Translations under genes and position numbers: made by a program
The notes under the pieces: generated by a model
Databases searched by the model: none
Told to the model about the DNA's origin: nothing
The model's input: the letters and a program-made list of their open reading frames with translations, nothing else
Part shown: positions 5,793-7,071 of the stretch, in pieces
How the letters are laid out: each line of letters begins with the position of its first letter
Numbering within the stretch: position 1 is the stretch's first letter
NCBI GenBank assembly: GCA_023262645.1
Contig: JALRAA010000073.1
Span: 1-7,071 of the forward strand
Direction of reading: 5' to 3'
DNA: 7,071 nt
Source of the DNA: Burkholderiaceae bacterium
Lineage (GTDB): Bacteria > Pseudomonadota > Gammaproteobacteria > Burkholderiales > Burkholderiaceae_C

Positions 5793-6341
5793 ATGCCATA
5801 TACCGTGACCCCTACTTCATTGACGCCAGTTTTATCGCTTCAGCCTCGGGTATTTGCAGATGAACGCGGGTTTTTCTTTGAAAGTTTTAACCAGCGGGAA
5901 TTTAACCGGGCCACCGGACTCGATGTGATATTTGTTCAGGATAACCACAGTCAATCCAAACATGGGGTGTTGCGGGGTTTGCATTTTCAACGCCAATATC
6001 CCCAAGGCAAATTGGTACGGGTGGCCAAAGGCAAAATATTTGATGTCGCGGTAGATATTCGTCCCGATTCGCCGCAATATGGGCAATGGACGGGGCAAGT
6101 ATTAGACAGCCATAACCACCAACAATTATGGATACCCGCAGGCTTTGCCCATGGGTTTTTGGTGTTGAGTGATTTGGCCGAGGTGATTTATAAAACCACC
6201 GATTACTGGGTGGCCAGCGATGAAGACGCCATAGCGTGGAATGACCCGGAGATTGCCATCGACTGGCCTTTGGAAGCGCTGACAACCCAGCCGCTGCTGT
6301 CGCCCAAGGACGCAGCGGCCAAACCGTTTAAGCGGATTTGA
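5793..6341 (+). CDS. rfbC: dTDP-4-dehydrorhamnose 3,5-epimerase (RmlC)
   Basis: This cupin-fold enzyme epimerises C3 and C5 of dTDP-4-dehydro-6-deoxyglucose, between the RfbB and RfbD steps. From the ATG at 5793 it has 182 residues, the usual size. Visible landmarks are FADERGFFFESFN (21-33), QDNHSQS (49-55), GVLRGLHFQ (58-66) with Arg61 and catalytic His64, KLVRV with Lys73, FDVAVDIR (83-90), WIPAGFAHGFLVLS (113-126) with His120, and VIYKTTDYW with the catalytic-type Tyr133. An alternative TTG start at 5784 would add three residues and overlap the rfbA stop; the ATG 5 nt after that stop is preferred. Base composition falls to about 47% GC over 5821-6060, far below rfbD, although the protein is intact. 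The 3' end overlaps the convergent H-NS gene by 14 nt, so the operon ends without room for its own terminator. Confidence 0.97.
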   Translation: MPYTVTPTSLTPVLSLQPRVFADERGFFFESFNQREFNRATGLDVIFVQDNHSQSKHGVLRGLHFQRQYPQGKLVRVAKGKIFDVAVDIRPDSPQYGQWTGQVLDSHNHQQLWIPAGFAHGFLVLSDLAEVIYKTTDYWVASDEDAIAWNDPEIAIDWPLEALTTQPLLSPKDAAAKPFKRI

Positions 6342-6711
6342 TTTCCGCACTGGCCAGCTGACCGGCTGCTTGCAGGGCCTGGACCCATGCAGGCGTGCGG
6401 CCACGACCGGTCCAGGTTTGGGCGGGGTTGGCAGGGTCACGGTATTTGGGGGCGACTTTGCGGCCAGCCGTAGATCGTCTGGCTTTGGGGGCTTTTGCCG
6501 AGGCCGATTTGGCGGCGCGGGTTTTGCCTTTTTTGCCGCCCAAAGCGGCTGTGATTTGTTCGGCCGTCAAGCCAGAGGCATGTGCAATTTGCACAATTTG
6601 CGACAACGCTTTGTCATGCGTGCGCGACATCAAACGCTTTTCTTCTTTTTCTAATTTGATTCTGGCGGCCCGTATTTTTTCTAATTGGGCGACCGGACTT
6701 AAACGTGACAT
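6328..6711 (-). CDS. H-NS family nucleoid-structuring protein
   Basis: H-NS proteins coat AT-rich DNA and silence horizontally acquired and surface-polysaccharide genes. This 127-residue protein has the usual three parts. An N-terminal helical, charged dimerisation region (about 4-45) contains LEKIRAARIKLEKEEKRLMS, followed by GLTAEQITAALGG. A Lys/Ala-rich flexible linker spans about 60-88. The C-terminal DNA-binding domain contains KYRDPANPAQTWTGRGRTP (89-107), whose QTWTGRGR contacts the minor groove in this family. The ATG at 6711 is chosen over an upstream one because AGGAGA stands 5 nt before it and the coding style starts there. It converges on rfbC, overlapping by 14 nt. The upstream AT-rich repeats make autoregulation likely, and the neighbouring low-GC rfbC or the rml block is a possible target; both points are inference. 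Confidence 0.94.
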   Translation of the reverse strand: MSRLSPVAQLEKIRAARIKLEKEEKRLMSRTHDKALSQIVQIAHASGLTAEQITAALGGKKGKTRAAKSASAKAPKARRSTAGRKVAPKYRDPANPAQTWTGRGRTPAWVQALQAAGQLASAEIKSA

Positions 6712-6716
6712 GGTTA

Positions 6717-6722
6717 TCTCCT
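6717..6722 (-). promoter_or_regulatory. Shine-Dalgarno of the H-NS gene
   Basis: The minus strand reads AGGAGA here, 5 nt before the ATG whose first base is 6711. It decides between this start and an in-frame ATG 30 nt upstream, which lies in AT-rich leader sequence without a ribosome-binding site. Confidence 0.75.
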
Positions 6723-6744
6723 GATAAAAAATATATTTCAAAAG

Positions 6745-6773
6745 ATATTATCGACGATTTATAAATGCCTCAA
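6745..6773 (-). promoter_or_regulatory. Likely sigma-70 promoter of the H-NS gene
   Basis: On the minus strand TTGAGG (6773-6768) and TAATAT (6750-6745) are separated by 17 nt; each matches the consensus at four of six positions. GATAAT overlaps the same -10 and matches five of six with a 15-nt spacer. Transcription would begin near 6738, about 27 nt before the ATG. The surrounding sequence is highly AT-rich, so chance matches are likely, and the call is moderate. Confidence 0.45.
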
Positions 6774-6861
6774 ATCATTATTTAATTGCTTATAAAGCCT
6801 GATAAAAATATTATTAAAAATATTCAGGTTATCTCTTCCTGGAATCAGCACTAGAACGCGC

Positions 6862-6891
6862 TTCATGGCCTTTGCAGGCTTGGTGCACAAT
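6862..6891 (+). promoter_or_regulatory. Possible promoter of argB
   Basis: CACAAT at 6886-6891, in the context GTGCACAATGCC, resembles the ACAATGG -10 seen before rfaH. The best-spaced -35 is TTCATG at 6862-6867 (18-nt spacer), a weak match. Transcription would begin about 20 nt before the argB start. No strong ribosome-binding site is visible before the ATG. Confidence 0.3.
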
Positions 6892-6915
6892 GCCAATCAT
6901 CCTTGATGCTGACCC

Positions 6916-7071
6916 ATGAACACTTCAGACGCACACACTTCGCCATCACACCGCGACCAGGCTCAGATCTTGGCGCGGGCGCTGCCCTATATCCGCCAGT
7001 TCCATGGCAAAACCATCGTCATCAAATACGGCGGGAACGCCATGACCGACCCGGCGTTGCAAGCCGATTTC
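6916..7071 (+). CDS. argB: Acetylglutamate kinase, N-terminal part (gene continues beyond the right edge)
   Basis: ArgB phosphorylates N-acetyl-L-glutamate with ATP, the second step of arginine biosynthesis in the cytoplasm. The 52 codons visible read through to the window edge. After a polar lead of about 15 residues comes ILARALPYIRQFHGKTIVIK (18-37) and the family signature KYGGNAM (37-43), where Lys37 and the glycines form the ATP-phosphate loop, followed by TDPALQADF. This N-terminal pattern is highly specific to ArgB. It is transcribed away from the H-NS gene across a 204-nt gap and has no evident functional link with the polysaccharide block to its left, so it probably marks the housekeeping boundary of that block. 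Confidence 0.96.
   Translation, partial: MNTSDAHTSPSHRDQAQILARALPYIRQFHGKTIVIKYGGNAMTDPALQADF

Larger units (their letters stand above)
6712..6835. repeat. AT-rich upstream region of the H-NS gene with direct repeats
   Basis: By hand count 94 of 120 bases at 6721-6840 are A or T (78%). TAAAAATATT occurs twice in tandem at 6803-6812 and 6815-6824, a 12-nt period close to one helical turn, bracketed by CCTGA (6798-6802) and its complement TCAGG (6824-6828). CCTGATAAAAA is present at 6720-6730 and again at 6798-6808. GGTTATCTC occurs at 6712-6720 and 6827-6835. Thus both halves of the leader holding the H-NS ribosome-binding site recur about 80-115 nt further upstream, in swapped order. This fits a nucleoid-protein binding region, possibly for H-NS autoregulation by bridging; that role is inferred. 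Confidence 0.6.

Noticed and set aside
6050..6062. CGGTAGAT, another partial ops-like match, inside rfbC
   Set aside because: It is in the middle of the last gene of the block, lacks the final C of the core, and codes for the conserved VDIR segment.

Overview
The window reads as chromosome of a betaproteobacterium, most likely order Burkholderiales and close to Comamonadaceae. This rests on the style of the proteins: a PhaI/PhaF-type phasin followed by a TetR regulator, a short H-NS homologue with a Lys/Ala linker, the ArgB N-terminus, and promoter-like ACAATG(G/C) elements. I have no species-level evidence. No RNA genes, insertion sequences, CRISPR arrays or attachment sites were seen. The longest gap between genes is about 200 bases.

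Layout. Positions 1-584 lie on the minus strand: a polyhydroxyalkanoate granule phasin, followed immediately downstream by the start of a TetR-family regulator that runs off the left edge. Diverging from the phasin, seven plus-strand genes run from 672 to 6341: rfaH (specialised NusG paralogue), uppS (undecaprenyl diphosphate synthase), a NYN/PIN-like nuclease gene, then rfbB-rfbD-rfbA-rfbC, the complete dTDP-L-rhamnose pathway. Junctions are tight: 5 nt between rfaH and uppS, a 110-nt gap with a hairpin before the NYN gene, a 4-nt overlap NYN/rfbB, an 11-nt overlap rfbB/rfbD, a 33-nt gap rfbD/rfbA and a 5-nt gap rfbA/rfbC. A minus-strand H-NS-family gene converges on rfbC with a 14-nt overlap. 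It is fed by an AT-rich, repeat-bearing upstream region, beyond which argB starts and runs off the right edge.

How the genes fit together. RfbA makes dTDP-glucose, RfbB dehydrates it, RfbC epimerises it and RfbD reduces it to dTDP-L-rhamnose, a sugar donor for O-antigen or exopolysaccharide. UppS makes the lipid precursor of the undecaprenyl phosphate carrier on which such glycans are built. RfaH is the elongation factor that typically lets RNA polymerase and ribosomes get through long surface-polysaccharide operons, and H-NS is the typical silencer of such regions. The block therefore looks like a surface-glycan precursor module carrying its own carrier-lipid gene and flanked by two opposing transcription regulators. 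No glycosyltransferase lies in the window.

The least explained element is the NYN-domain protein, whose stop codon overlaps the rfbB start. A predicted RNase physically coupled to rhamnose synthesis is the best candidate here for undescribed biology. All functional links are inference from domain family and gene order.
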